A stretch of DNA of 64,000 bases, from the NCBI GenBank assembly GCA_022496805.1, contig CM040096.1, positions 12,215,501 through 12,279,500 on the forward strand, written 5' to 3'. A program made the translations under genes and the position numbers. Source of the DNA: Pohlia nutans (lineage: Eukaryota > Streptophyta > Bryopsida > Bryales > Mniaceae). Each line of letters opens with the position of its first letter. The first letter of the stretch is position 1. Shown here piece after piece: positions 1 through 11,572 of this stretch. The notes beneath the pieces were generated by a model. It saw only the letters and a program-made list of their open reading frames with translations, was not told the origin of the DNA and searched no databases.

Positions 1-9
1 TAGCAAATT

Positions 10-3000
10 TCATGCACGACAAGCAATTGAAGGCTCTATCATACCATTTGCAGCACGAGCCTTCTTCTCCTCCATTTGGCGCTTGAAGGTGCGTGCAGCC
101 ATGAAGACATTCTTCGGGCGTTCCCATCCACCTCCATACACGCCATTGCCGGGCTTCGGCTGTGGGCGAATGAGGTATTCCAGTATTGCCAAATCTTCTC
201 GCTCCACATAATGGATGCAGTTCACAGGGCACAGTTCGATGGCCTCCTGATAAATTTAACACGGTGAGCTACTGGTAGAGTAACAAAACCCTGTTCAGCA
301 TTTCTGTCAATTTACAACCTCCATATCCCTTGCATTATGATCTAAACCTTTACCAGCAGAAAACCAGAGGAATTCTAGAAAACCTAACAGTGTTACAATT
401 GGCACAATTTACATTAGTAGCCATCTTATAATTGACATGGTTTAACCTCTACAGGACCAAGAAGCACAAATTGGGCCTCATTTTTTCAGCAGTTTTGAGT
501 AGGTCATACGTAGACTTTTTTTGCTCAAAGTTTATTTGGTTTTTGACCAAACACATGCAATGTTCTTCGCTGATTCCGGTGACATAAAATTCGGTCCCAT
601 ATGAATTATATTTTTCACAATATGATCGATTGCATTTCTCATTTTAAAACAATGAATCCTTGGGTTCACACGGCTAGGTTTTCTACTTCACCAAAATGGT
701 TGTTTAATCTTTCCACTTCCACAATGTCATAATGTTTTACTCATCATGTCGTTTTTTAGCAATGAAATATGGGTAAAAAATATGCACATTGTTGAACATA
801 CTAAAAAAAGTAAAATGTTGTGGCATTGCGTAACTCTACATAAAGTGGAAAGACTAAATAATCACTTTGCTGGTGTGGTACATGAGAGTGCCTTGAAAGT
901 AAGTATATAGGATCAGAAGCAGAAAGAGGAGAAAGAACCTTAATAAAAGGTTCAGGATCTCCCCATTGCCTGGTCACACGCGCCGTACCCTCAGCATCAT
1001 CCATGGTGAAGGTTTTACAGGCAGCATGAGCACATTCTCGACACCCTGCCAAAGATTAAAATAAAATAAAATAAAACAAAATCGTTTATAAGAGATTTCA
1101 TTCACAGGACTCGATGGTGGAGCTGGTGACTGCAAACCTAGTTATTACACGTGGGAGGAAATAATTGATAAGCACCCTTTGACACCCCAAATCACAACCA
1201 ACAATGCTGGCCGTTTTCAAGACACCAGCGCAAGGAAAAAGACGATTCCAGATGCTTCGGTGATTTTGAAAACGCTGCCCGCAATACACTAAAATTGTGA
1301 TTTAGTGTCTAGCGGGAATTGAAGTTTTTTTTTTTTATCACAATTCGTTGAAAGGAGAGGAGAAATAGTGTCCCTACAGTACATAGGAGTTTGCCACTTG
1401 TCATTCCAACTTCCATTGAGAGTGCCATGTTACTTCCAGGTGATGAGAGTGACATGAGTTGGCATGCCATGTATATTGTAAAGTTGCCATTCGTCATTGG
1501 AACACTACATCCAGAAGGTTTACATGAATTTTTATCGTTTTAAAGTAATTTTTTTTTACGGTGACACTTATCTACAAAAAGTCAAATAGTCTGTGTTGAG
1601 AAATAGTTCCCCAGACACTAAATCACAATTTTAGTGTAGTGGATCTCAGAATGGGTTACAGTAGTGGAATGGTCAATGAAATATTTCAAACTTTAACGAC
1701 TCCTACAATTGTGAGAAAGAGCCACGAAAGAGGGAGATATAGACACATCCTCTCCATCACCAACCAATTTCTTGGCCCAAGAGGTGAATATTAACTTTCA
1801 CAGGTTATTGGGGAGAATCATTATTCTAATGTCCCATTAAACAGAACAAGTCCTGTGTTTCAATCAATCAAGACACGAGGTTGGATTGATCAGCACCAAT
1901 TGACAAAACACAACATGAAAGAGAAATGACTCACCAATGCAGACATTTTCGTCAACAAAAATTCCTTGAGGCCGATCTGGCCCCACCCACTGGCTGAAAG
2001 GAGATCCTGAAAATGTGGTGTGTCCAGCTGCCCGCATGGCTGCTTTGTGAGAGTGGGCTTCGTTGTAAGTCCCTCGAAGACTGTCATCCATCAGAGTTGC
2101 ATATGCTTCGTTCAACAATAACGTCATTGCGTGGCCCTTCTTGCAAAACAAACAATAGAAATAAATAAAATCACTGCCACATTGTTGACATATCAACTGA
2201 TAAAAATGAGAAACATATTGGCCAGAGAAGGTAGTCAAAGATCTATAAACTGGAGAATTGAAATTCAAACCTGACACAGGAATACTCCCTCTGTCCGGAA
2301 ATATTTGTCCTAGTTTTTGGCAATTTTTTTTCCCTAGTTTTTGCCCTATGTTTTATAATTCAAGCGTGAGCCTTGTCCACTTCAAACGGGGCGGACAATG
2401 AGAGTGAAAAAAACTACATACTACTATTAACCCTTAAAGGGCTGATGGGGATAGTAGATACGTTGGCCTATATTTGACATTTGTTGTAAATAGAAAGTTC
2501 CAAATTGAGAACCCAATAGCTCATTAAAATCCTGTCGACATGAATTTTAACTTCACTTTTGATTTTAAACCCATAGGAGGTGTAGAACCATGCAAAATAC
2601 AATGGAATATTGCTGTATAACACTGGTCGGAAAGGGCTCTCTGGACCTTTAAGGGTTAAAGATAGACTATTTTTCAAGTACTGAGACGGCTTTTTCTTGG
2701 CTAAAGAAACGTTAAGTTGGAAAATGCCAAAAACTAGGACAGTTACTTCCGGACAGAGAGAGTATTATGAATTCTGTAGTAACAGACCTCTGAGCCAGCA
2801 ACATCTGGATGATGTATCTTTTGTAGCTGTCGGTACGCCTTCCGAATAACCGCAGGTGAGGCGTTCACAGGCACACCTAGTACGTCATAGTAATCCATCA
2901 TTTCCCGACTTGAAAAACCTGCACGTCGGATGAGTCATAGCTTTATGATCAAAGACATGTATAGTCCAACACACATGAGAAAATAGACATTTACATGAAC

Positions 3001-3839
3001 TCTACCCGACATGAAAAGGATATCATCAACATTGATAGAGAATTTTGAATACCATTCATCGTATTGCTTCGGCTCTGATTGCCTGTTGCACAACTTACGA
3101 GCAAGCCTCCTCTCCGAAACCTGCAGGAAAGTAATAACCATGTGAAAATACGTCTCCAAAACAGTGCAAATCGAAAGCAAAGTGGTCATTAACCAAGTTG
3201 CACTCACAGTACACAGAAGAAAATGTACGTCTTTAACCCCTGAAGGACTTACGTTTTATGGTTTTAGAATTACTGAAAAAGCAAAGTTCAGATGAGGCTA
3301 AATTTCATATCACCGGAATTAATGAAGAGCATTGCATGTGTTGGTCACAAAAAAAAATAGAAATTGAACAAAAGAAAGTCTCCGCATGACCTACTCAAAA
3401 CTGCTTTAAAAACCACATGAGGTTAAGAAGAAAAAAGTCAGGGCTTCAATGCACACGGAGAGAAGTACAGTCTACCCTCCATAATAGGACACTCCATATA
3501 TAATATGAGGGTACTATTGTTTCAAGCAATACACATGTAACAAGTCATTTCTGTGACTAATCCATGCCTGCCACCTTGAAGTTAGGGCTTCCAAAACATT
3601 TCATAATAGAGAGGGATAACTGACCACCAAATTGACAAAGTTAGTGTTCTCATGTCTTCCAAGTTGGGTTGAGAAGACTATGCATACCCGTGCTTGCCAG
3701 CAACATGAGCACCTCCACACAAAAGCCTGAATGAAGAAGAGGCCTTCCCAGATAGCAGACACTGGGCACTAGGTGGAGCAATTCCCATTACTGATGGTGG
3801 TGAGAGAGCAGGCAGCACAACGCCCACCACCGCATCCAT
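10..3839 (-). CDS. DnaJ domain protein with C-terminal 4Fe-4S ferredoxin-like domain
   Basis: Exons read on the minus strand: 3792-3839 (tentative), 3006-3120, 2788-2918, 1935-2139, 939-1045 and 10-246. Phases agree from 3120 down to a TGA at 10-12. Exon 3 starts the J domain ([10 protein letters not shown]) and holds the HPD motif in KIHHPDV. Exon 4 continues with [12 protein letters not shown]. Exons 4-6 give the iron-sulfur cysteines [12 protein letters not shown] and [11 protein letters not shown] protein plus ferredoxin module is a plant family of plastid-type co-chaperones; a role in redox-linked Hsp70 chaperoning is family inference. The Ser/Arg-rich N-terminus suits an organelle transit peptide. 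Exon 1 is uncertain: the open frame from 3839 runs to about 3688, but only a donor at 3791 keeps phase with exon 2. Intron 3 holds a Stowaway-type element with another element nested in it, and intron 4 holds a 350-bp repeat. Confidence 0.85.
446..667. mobile_element. Degenerate TTAA-type MITE copy
   Basis: It is preceded by TTAA at 442-445 and starts CCTCTACAGGACCAAGAAG. The interior is shared with the copies at 3237, 4033, 6845 and 10432, including the words for a TTTGACCAAACACATGCAAT-like stretch. The right end near 667 has lost the GGGGTTAA terminus. It lies in the last intron of the DnaJ-ferredoxin gene. Confidence 0.55.
1287..1636. mobile_element. 350-bp hairpin-ended MITE with CACTAAAATT termini
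   Basis: The ends are an exact inverted repeat of at least 23 bases beginning CACTAAAATTGTG. Relatives with the same core (GTTTGCCACTTGTCATTCC, then GGAACACTACAT) lie at about 12573-12880, 31440-31660 and 51082-51440, and a fragment at 51788-51870. The CACTA start suggests the CACTA superfamily, but no clean 3-bp target duplication is visible and the flanking TA would also allow a mariner-type origin. It lies in an intron of the DnaJ-ferredoxin gene. Confidence 0.6.
2285..2762. mobile_element. Stowaway-like MITE (Tc1/mariner type) carrying a nested element
   Basis: The left end is CTCCCTCTGTCCGGAAATAT and the right end is its near-perfect inverted repeat, with TA duplications at 2283-2284 and 2763-2764. 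CTCCCTC termini with TA are the hallmark of Stowaway elements. About half of the interval is a nested TTAA-type element (2431-2655). It lies between the J-domain exon and the next exon of the DnaJ gene. Confidence 0.8.
2431..2655. mobile_element. TTAA-flanked MITE (piggyBac-type termini), nested
   Basis: TTAA stands at 2427-2430 and at 2656-2659. The termini are CCCTTAAAGG on the left and CCTTTAAGGG on the right, an exact inverted repeat. It is inserted inside the Stowaway-like element at 2285-2762, so it is the younger of the two. No coding capacity is seen. Confidence 0.8.
3237..3422. mobile_element. Truncated TTAA-type MITE copy
   Basis: TTAA at 3233-3236 is followed by CCCCTGAAGGAC; TTAA recurs at 3423-3426. 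The interior matches the 4033 and 10432 copies (ATATCACCGGAAT, GCATGTGTTGGTCA), but the right-hand inverted repeat is deleted after ACATGAGG. It lies in the 5' part of the DnaJ-ferredoxin gene. Confidence 0.6.
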
Positions 3840-5414
3840 CGCTTTGAAAATCTCTTTACCCCTCCAGTCAATCGAAAATCACTGCATGAATTGATATCTC
3901 CAACCCGAAGTCGAAAAATTAAAATCTTTTAATTAAAAAGTTTGATGAAAATCCCCAAACCGATGCCGTCCAGAAGCTGTCCCTGCATACCGGAACACTC
4001 TCAGTTAACATATCATTTGAGTCTCTGTTTAACCCCGAAAGGACCAAGTATTCATGGTTTTAAAATGACAAATTCAATTGATCACATTGTGAAAAACAGA
4101 ATTCAGATGGAACCAAATTTTATATCACCGGAATCAGTGAAGAACAATGTATGTGTTGGTCAAGAAACAAGGAAATGTTGAACAAGAGGAAAGTCCACAA
4201 AAGACCTACTCAAATCTGCTAAAAAAACCATGAGGCCCAATCTGGGCTTCTTGGTCCTTCAGGTTCACGATATCACACTGGTACACTCAACAATGCATGG
4301 GACAGCATGCAGAAAAATTAACCAGGAGGTGAAAAAAAGTCATGTCCTACACTGTGAATGAAAGAAGCAGAAGATCGAGTAATCGACTAAATGAATGATT
4401 TCGCAGGCAAAAAGCTTGACAACGATCCAAAATGCCGTTGAGATTCAACTTTTGAGATACATCAATAATCTCAGCTCCAGAGTCAAACAAATGCCATACT
4501 CTCGCATTTGATTAAACAAAACAGGTGCAAATCGATCGGATTTGTTGCATCAAACTCGTCAGATAGAGAAAATTACTCAACACACAAGCATCGTTCAAAT
4601 TCGTGCATGCAAGAAAATCAGACACCCATCCTGTAATTACACTAAAAAAAATCGAGCACCAGATGATCGAGCACCGACGATCGAGCACCAGATGCATGAA
4701 TTCGCAGCCTTGCAATGACATGCTCTAGAACGCAATTCAAAATCTGCGTTACAGAGCTAAAATGCTTACACATTTTCCTAATGAAGAGATCGACACACCT
4801 TGAATGCACGACCAGATCGGCAACCTTCGACCTCGAAGCCTCAGAATTTGAGAGAATTGGAGCAGATAAGGAGCGAGAGGAGGCTGTGAAACAAAAAAGC
4901 GAGAGCCGCGCGTCGCTATGGCGCACGCCACCTTTCTGCACCTGCATGCACGCACACGCCATTCCTCTGTCCTCACTCACACAGTCCAGCAGCACCGTCG
5001 CTTTTCCGTTCCACGACGGCCCGAGCTGACGACGGACACCCATCCCCGTCGCCGTCGCCGTCGCCGTCACCGTCACATCCGGGTTCAATTAGGGTTTTGG
5101 GGTTTTGATGATTTCATGCATTTTCGGAGTCCGTCATGGCGAGGGACGAAATTGCGAAGAGACATTGAGCAGAGTACTGCGGGTGTGCGAGGAACGGAAT
5201 TATTGTAGCTCACATGCAGTTTCGCGGCCAGGAATGTTACAATATCAAGGATGATAATACAGGGTTTCTCAGTGCTTACAGATTGCAAATCATGCTACGC
5301 TTGTTGATCACTCAGAACAGCGTCGTTTCCTCCCTTTTGGCTCCTGCAGAAATGGGACTACAGCATTCACATTTCGTAGAAAATTTCGGTTCCCCAGCAG
5401 TGTATTGATTTGCA
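3840..5414. promoter_or_regulatory. Divergent intergenic region with GC-rich core
   Basis: It separates the start of the DnaJ-ferredoxin gene (minus) from that of the EngB-type gene (plus), so both promoters must lie here. A GC-rich core at about 4880-5100 includes a (CCGTCG)n-like run at 5044-5075. A TTAA-type MITE (4033-4264) occupies part of it. The open frames here have no recognisable domain and look like leader sequence. No TATA box can be assigned with confidence. Confidence 0.4.
4033..4264. mobile_element. TTAA-type MITE copy
   Basis: It is preceded by TTAA at 4029-4032, starts CCCCGAAAGGACCAAG and ends CTTGGTCCTTCAGG, giving a recognisable inverted repeat. The right target site has decayed to TTCA. 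It is the same subfamily as 10432-10666, in opposite orientation, and lies in the divergent promoter region. Confidence 0.65.
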
Positions 5415-8400
5415 ATGGCCAAAGCTGCTGCAGCCATGTTGGCTAGGAGGCTGCAGGATTCTTTCTTACGGAACGGCAACGAAAACCTGGTTCAAAGCTT
5501 TGGACGAGTGCACGATGCTTTTTTTCCATTTGCTTCGATCGGATCATGTCGTAGGGAGCTTCATGGTGTTCGTGGTTGGAGAGTAGGGGACGAATCGAAG
5601 CAGGATTGTTTTTTAGGGTTTGTAGTGTCGCGGTCTTTTGCTACTCGTAGCACGCAGCTGAGGAGGTTGGCGAAGCAGCCTGTTAAGAGAGATGGTGGTC
5701 CGATTAGGGACAGGGCTTCTATGGTTGGAGTAATAGGTCGTGGAAATTTTCAGAAAAGAGAGGGTTCGGCATCGCCTGCGACGGGCTTTAGAAAACCATG
5801 GGATGTGAAACGAAATGCTCGGCACTTGGATGCACCCCGAAGCAGCTTTGCAAATTCGAGGCAGAGACTGGACCGCAGTAGTGCAAGGAGCTTTCAGGAT
5901 TTTCAATTGAGGAGGCGTGGGCTTGAAGATGTTGAAGCAGAAGGCAGGTTATCTTGTACCTCCTTGGTTTAACAGTTTCTCGATTTGACTTACGTGGGTA
6001 GGGTTTAGGGTTTAAGAATTAACTGGAGAGCTGGATCTTGCATTTGAGAGTGCAGAGGGTCTGGGGTTTAAGAATTCTCAATTTGACATTTGTTTAGGGT
6101 TTGGGGTTTAAGAATCAACTGGAGAGCTGGATCGTGTATTTGAGAGAGCACTTTGACCGAATTACTGAGACTCAATGTTTAGAGTTTAGGGTTTAAGAAT
6201 CGACTGGAGAACTGGATCTTGTATTTGAGAGAGCAGTAAGATACTGAGCCTCAATGTTCAGGGTCTGGGGTTCAAGAATTCTCAATTGGACATGTGTTTA
6301 GGGTTTGAGGTTTAAGAATCGACTGGAGAGCTGGATCGTGTATTTGAGATCCGAATTACTGAGACTCAATGTTTAGAGTTTAGGGTTTAAGAATCGACTG
6401 GAGAGCTGGATCTTGTATTTGAGAGAGTAATAAGATACTGAGCTTCAATGTTCAGGGTCTGGGGTTTAAGAATTCTCAATTTGACATGTTTAGGTTTGGG
6501 GTTTAAGAATCGACTGGAGAGCTGGATCGTGTATTCGAGAGAGCGCTGTGACCGAATTACTGAGACTCTATGTTTAGGGTTTGGGGTTTAAGATTCGACT
6601 GGAGAGCTGGATCTTTGTATTTGAGAGAGCACTGTGACCGAAGATACTGAGCCTCCTTGTCCGGAGCTTTGCTAATTTAGTTTGCACGCTTACTGGTGTG
6701 CTTGGTTTAAACAGATGTTCCTGGTAAGCGGAAAAGGCGAGTGATGCGCTTGCATCCATCGGATCAGACCAACAAACGCATCGTCGATGATTCTCCTATC
6801 GACTCACCCCCAGGTATTGATCAGCCTTGTTTTTGTCTAGTTAACCCTAAAGGAATGACATTTCATGGTTTTAAAATGATCAATTTGCTTAATCATGTTG
6901 TGCCAAATTTCATATCATCAGAATCAGTGAAGAATATTGCATGTGTTGGTCAACTAATGAATAACATTGGACCAAAGAAAGTCTCCATCTGATCTACTCA
7001 AAACTGCAGCACAAGTCGTAGAACCGAAGAAAGCTACAAAAGGTTTAGATGATGGAGTTGTTCCAGACGATGCAAGTTCTTCACAGAATGCTCAATTTAG
7101 AGCCATCCAGCCATTGCCCGAGATATTGCGCCACATCGATACCTATGTATGCCCACCATCCCCAGTTCAGAACTTTTTTTTCCATTGTATCAGTAGAATC
7201 CCAAATATGACATGATTGCTGATAGCATATTCTTTTGAACTTGGTCATTTCTTTTAAGGACCGAGGGTGTGATATAAAAGAGTTTTGAGTGTAGCTTCAC
7301 CTCAATGATGACATGGTTGTGATTACAGCTAGGAGATTGCTTCGCATTACAGGATGCAGGCCTGTCCTAGAAGTCCTGATACAGAAATGAAAACATTTCA
7401 GCCACACACACTGCAAGCAATCTTAGACTAAAAGATATACAACAACAAAAACCTTCAAAGACATTAGAATAGAACTTAAAGAAAGTTGCACGAGCTGCAA
7501 GCTTACAGTTAGATCTCCAAAGCAATTGCAACGATGGAAAATTTATAGAATTGTAACATCTAATCAATCTTAAATCAGCCATTTTTGGTGGAAAGTCATC
7601 ATATATTAACAACCAACAAGTACCTGCGCTGGATCGATGTTGTTTGGGCTTTGTTCTGGCCAGTTGCTTGGACGAAGGCGCTTGTGGGAGTGGAGGAAAG
7701 GGGGGTATCACCCAAAACTGAAGGCACCCTTGGACGACGTGCCTCATGGTAGCCAGGAAGGACGGCTTCCCATCCAGGAGACTGTAGGCTTGTCGCCTCC
7801 CTTTTTATGTTCTTTGTGAGTGTTTACAGCTTGCTTGTGACACGGCTGTAGATACATGTACAAGTTAGTCCTGTAGCACGGAAAGATTCATGTAGTTTTG
7901 TTACTTTTTACTTCCTCTGTCCAGAAATTACTGTCCTAGTTTTTGGCTTATTTTAACTTAATGCTTCTTTATTTCTTCCAGAAAAAAGCCATCTCAACAC
8001 TCGAAAAATGGTCTTCCTTTAATAGTTGTATGTAGTTTTTGTATCCGCCTTGTTTGAAGTGGACAGGCTCACGTTTGAAGTATAAAACGTAGGGCACATA
8101 TTGCAAAAAAATGCCAAAAGCTAGAGCAATTATTTCCGGACAGAGGGAGTACATACTTTCTCTTTTTCTCGCACTTTTCTAAGGATGAACTTGTGGTTCC
8201 ATATCAGTATTTCTGTTCTCAGATTCATGTTTCGATGCTTGCCGCATTGTCACTTCATATCTGGCTTGTTGGTGCAGGTATTCAAGCACAAGCTCACGTT
8301 CGTTGCAGCTGCAAAAGTCTCCCGTTCTCTTCCTTCATTAGCTCTACCTGAAATTGCGTTTGCAGGTCAGCTTTATGGATTCTTGTCACTCGATATACAG

Positions 8401-10947
8401 ATCTCTCTTTTGTGCTTGTTCATGATTTCAAACATTTTCGTTTAGGCTCTCATAATGAAGAGATTATATCTTATGTTTGCAGGCAGGTCAAATGTAGGGA
8501 AGTCCTCGTTGATAAATGCGCTTACAAGACAATGGGGTGTTGTTCGAACGTCTGATAAGCCTGGAATGACTCAGGTATGTACAATATGGTGATCTTTGAA
8601 GTCTAAGTTTGTGAACTAAATGGCCAAAAGTGGCCACTTCCATATCTAGAGGAGTTGAAATAAATCATTTCAAGGAAGCTAAAAAAATGTTTCAATAGAA
8701 CGAAGAAATCATCACGTCTTACATTTTTTAACAAATAGAAATATGCTCTAGAAGTTACTGTAATTGACTATTAGCTTCCAAAGTGGACTCTCTATTTTTA
8801 ATTTGGACACTGCACGGATGGCACTTTTTGAACCTAACTTGGAATTTTGTACCTTGACAGTCGGTTAATTTCTTCACATTAGGATCTCGACTCTGCCTAG
8901 TTGATCTCCCAGGATACGGTTTTGCGTATGCAAAGGAAGAGGCGAAAGAGGCCTGGGAAGAGCTTGTAAGTGCTGTCAGAACTCTTTCTGGCTTGTTAGT
9001 TCCGGATGTAATGTCCAATTTATGTTTTTCAATTTAATGGGATTGCACTCCCTGATTGACAGAATGTTTTTTGGTAATTAGGTCAAGGAGTATGTTACAA
9101 CAAGGAGTAATTTGAAGCGGGTATGCTTGTTGGTGGACTCCAAATGGGGCTTGAAGCCACGAGACGAAGAACTTATTCATCTGATGGAGAAGTAAGTAAT
9201 GTTTCTGACAAGTTCTTTTGGTATGTTATTATTTTCACTTGGAACGGATCATTTCTGTTGTGTTTTAAGTTTTATTGAAATGAACCGTTGTTGCCTGACA
9301 GTGCCCAAACAAAATTTCAAGTGGTACTTACCAAGACAGATATCCTCCCGCCATTAGATCTTGCTCGCCGGGCCACCCAGATACAAGAGGTGAGCAACGT
9401 GGAAAACACTTCTTTTTGTGACAAATGGTAGTAACACTTGCTTCTCCTTGGCAGGATATTTGTTTCTTTCAGAGAGTTGCTATTGTAGGCATGACACAGA
9501 TCCCATTTAAGAACTCGTTATTATCACTCTCTAATATCACTGATTCCAGTATCTGCAGAGAATATTTGCTATTGTTTACGCATGTGATTGGACACTTTCC
9601 ACATGCCAAACTCTGAACTCTTGTACGTTGGGTACCAAAGGGGTGATATAAAAGAGTTCTGAGTGTATCAGAGTGGTTTTTATACATTCGCTACAGTCCT
9701 CTTTACTTCAGATAGGACTTTGTTGCCTTCCTTACCCTATAGTCTGCACAGTGGGTCCTCTGCCCAGGTCAGTGCATGCATAATGGCCATTGCCTGGAAT
9801 TGTTCCACTAGCTAAAATCTACCTACATCTTGCCTAGAATGAAGATATTCATCATGAGCATGTTCACCATCTGAACATCAAGCCTAGTGTTGATTTATGG
9901 TGCACCTATGATTAGCGCTTTGAAAATTCATAAAGTATTCATATGGTGTTCAAACAATGTACCGGTATACTAAAGTGCATTGGAATCCTCTTTCATTTGG
10001 CTATAGGATTCAATTAAAATAGATTTGAATCAATAATAGTAATTGTGCTCTAGCATATAAATGGCAATTATAGGTGCATTGACCTTACTATTATGGAGCA
10101 AGTAAATTTGGAACTGCCATTAGGCCATCCAGCTAGGGCCTAATAAAAATATTACGAAAATGGGGTCTTCTTGGGATTGATCTCATTTCCCTTTGGTTTT
10201 TATAAACACATAGGGTCTTCTATACTTTAGATAGGACTTTGTTGCCTTCCATATGCTATAGAACTTTGGGTTTACATTGTACTTATCAAAAGAGTAATTA
10301 TTGGAATGTGCAGGCTCTTAAGCATCACAGGAACTTCGTTTTACCTGTGGTATGGTCATGCAATCCTTTCTCATACAATTTGTTGAACAGAGTGCAATAT
10401 TGTAATCCAAAATGATTCTTGGTTTTCTTAACCCCTAGAGGACCAAGAAGCCCAAAAATTGGGCCTCATGTCTTTTTTTAAGTAGTTTTGAGTAGTCCTA
10501 TGTGGACTTCTTTTTGTTCAAATATATTTAGTTTTTTGACAAACTCATGCGATGTTCTTCACTGATTCTAGTGATATAAAATTTGGTCTTATCTAAATTG
10601 TATTTTTCACAATATGATCAATGGAATTTGGCATTTTAAAACCATGAATCCTTGGTCCTTTAGGGGTCAAATGTTGTCCGATTAACGTGGTGGCGAAAAT
10701 CATGAATGCCTCTTTCAGCATCTTAGGTTTTAGATATGCTCACATGTTGAGAATAGTGACAAAAATGTTTCCAGTAGTTGTTTGGTACAGTCTGCAATTT
10801 GAATCCTTAAACTGCTTTTGTGGACCTCAACAATTTCTTTTTGGCATGGGTTTGCAGGTGATGGTGAGTTCACAAACTGGTGGTGGTCTTCCTCATCTTC
10901 GGAAAGCTCTCGTTAATTTAGCAGTAGCCGGCACCAAGCAGCCTTGA
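5415..10947 (+). CDS. EngB/YihA-type GTP-binding protein, organelle-targeted
   Basis: TRAFAC GTPase of the EngB (YihA/YsxC) group, which assists large-subunit ribosome assembly in bacteria and organelles. Exons: 5415-5955 (donor uncertain), 6715-6813, 7010-7146, 8278-8365, 8483-8574, 8861-8965, 9082-9191, 9302-9389, 10314-10349 and 10858-10947. Phases agree and give about 461 residues. G motifs in order: G1 [10 protein letters not shown]2 threonine in KPGMTQ, G3 DLPGYG, G4 TKTD, G5 SSQTG. The Arg-rich N-terminal extension of over 200 residues, starting [13 protein letters not shown], suggests mitochondrial (or dual) import; bacterial EngB lacks it. The strong donor GCAG-GTTATC at 5948 would be out of phase with exon 2, so a weaker GT at 5956 is preferred. 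Exon 9 is only 36 bases. Intron 1 is a tandem repeat, intron 2 ends in a MITE remnant and intron 3 holds a Stowaway-like element. Confidence 0.88.
6000..6660. repeat. Dimeric minisatellite with TTTAGGG motifs in EngB intron 1
   Basis: The word CTGGAGAGCTGGATC (with small changes) begins at 6023, 6119, 6204, 6323, 6398, 6514 and 6599, spaced 96, 85, 119, 75, 116 and 85. Two alternating sub-units therefore form a dimer of about 190 bases. Most sub-units contain GTTTAGGGTTTAAGAAT or a TTTGGGGTTTAAG variant, embedding the plant telomere heptamer TTTAGGG. The array fills nearly the whole intron between exons 1 and 2. Confidence 0.85.
6845..7008. mobile_element. Truncated TTAA-type MITE abutting EngB exon 3
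   Basis: TTAA at 6841-6844 is followed by CCCTAAAGGAATGACA. The interior matches the 4033 copy (ATATCATCAGAATCAGTGAA, GCATGTGTTGGTCAA, CTACTCAAAACTGC). The match ends just before the splice acceptor AG at 7008-7009, so intron 2 finishes in element-derived sequence. Confidence 0.65.
7911..8149. mobile_element. Stowaway-like MITE in EngB intron 3
   Basis: The termini are CTTCCTCTGTCCAGAAAT and, inverted, CTCCCTCTGTCCGGAAATAA, with TA at 7909-7910 and 8150-8151. The interior keeps the paired GTCCTAGTTTTTGGC and GCCAAAAGCTAG words seen in the 2285 element, so both belong to one family. Confidence 0.8.
9692..10262. repeat. Direct repeats flanking a non-coding stretch in EngB intron 8
   Basis: The words AGATAGGACTTTGTTGCC recur at about 9709 and 10229, each followed by TTCC and a CTATAG. 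The stretch between has no recognisable coding content. Short direct repeats could be remnants of an LTR pair, but no retroelement sequence is visible. Confidence 0.35.
10432..10666. mobile_element. TTAA-type MITE in EngB intron 9
   Basis: TTAA at 10428-10431 is followed by CCCCTAGAGGACCAAG; the right end CTTGGTCCTTTAGGGG is followed by TCAA. It is the best-preserved 235-bp copy of the subfamily also seen at 446, 3237, 4033 and 6845. It lies between the 36-base exon and the last exon. Confidence 0.8.
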
Positions 10948-11004
10948 AAAGAAACTGTGTCTTGCAGGAAGTGAGAGACATGGTTTATTTGTTATTTGGT
11001 TTAA

Positions 11005-11572
11005 CCCCTAAGGGACCATAGGTATGTTCCTCTCCAAACACTCCAAAGTACCCCTTCTCATAAAAAGACAAATATTTTTTGATCTATGACCTTTTTGACC
11101 AATCCAACCATAGGATATTTCAAGCAACTTGAATTTATTACAACCTACAAATTTTCAACCGTTCAGGGTTCTTCAATAGTAAGATTATAAGCTTCAAAGT
11201 TGGTTTCACCTTTTTTTTTTAGCATGCTGCCCATATTTGAAACTTTCTGAAAATGCCAAAAATGCAAAGTTTAGTCTCAAATTTGGTAAAATGAATTTGG
11301 CAATTGTGTGCATGAGGGTGTTAGCTCATTGTGTGCAAAAATTCAGATGCATAGCTCATTGTATGAAAATTTTCAGGAGCTGCTTGCAATTAGGTTTTTC
11401 ACCTTTGCATGATTGTATCTTTTGATTTATACATCACCTACGTACGCAAAGTACCATCCCATCTTCGTTACAAAGAGTAGAATCACCACAAAAAATCTCA
11501 AGAATAAAGGATCAATACTCATTCCACAGTGAGCTGACTGAACTCGAAAAATCAGCCTTGGTCCTTGAGGGG
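11005..11572. mobile_element. TTAA-flanked MITE, 568 bp
   Basis: TTAA occurs at 11001-11004 and 11573-11576. Termini are CCCCTAAGGGACCA on the left and TTGGTCCTTGAGGGG on the right. The interior has no recognisable coding content. It lies just downstream of the EngB stop codon. Confidence 0.8.

Noticed and set aside
5990..6660. Interstitial telomere block
   Set aside because: TTTAGGG occurs once per larger unit rather than in tandem, so it is a minisatellite and not a telomere insertion.
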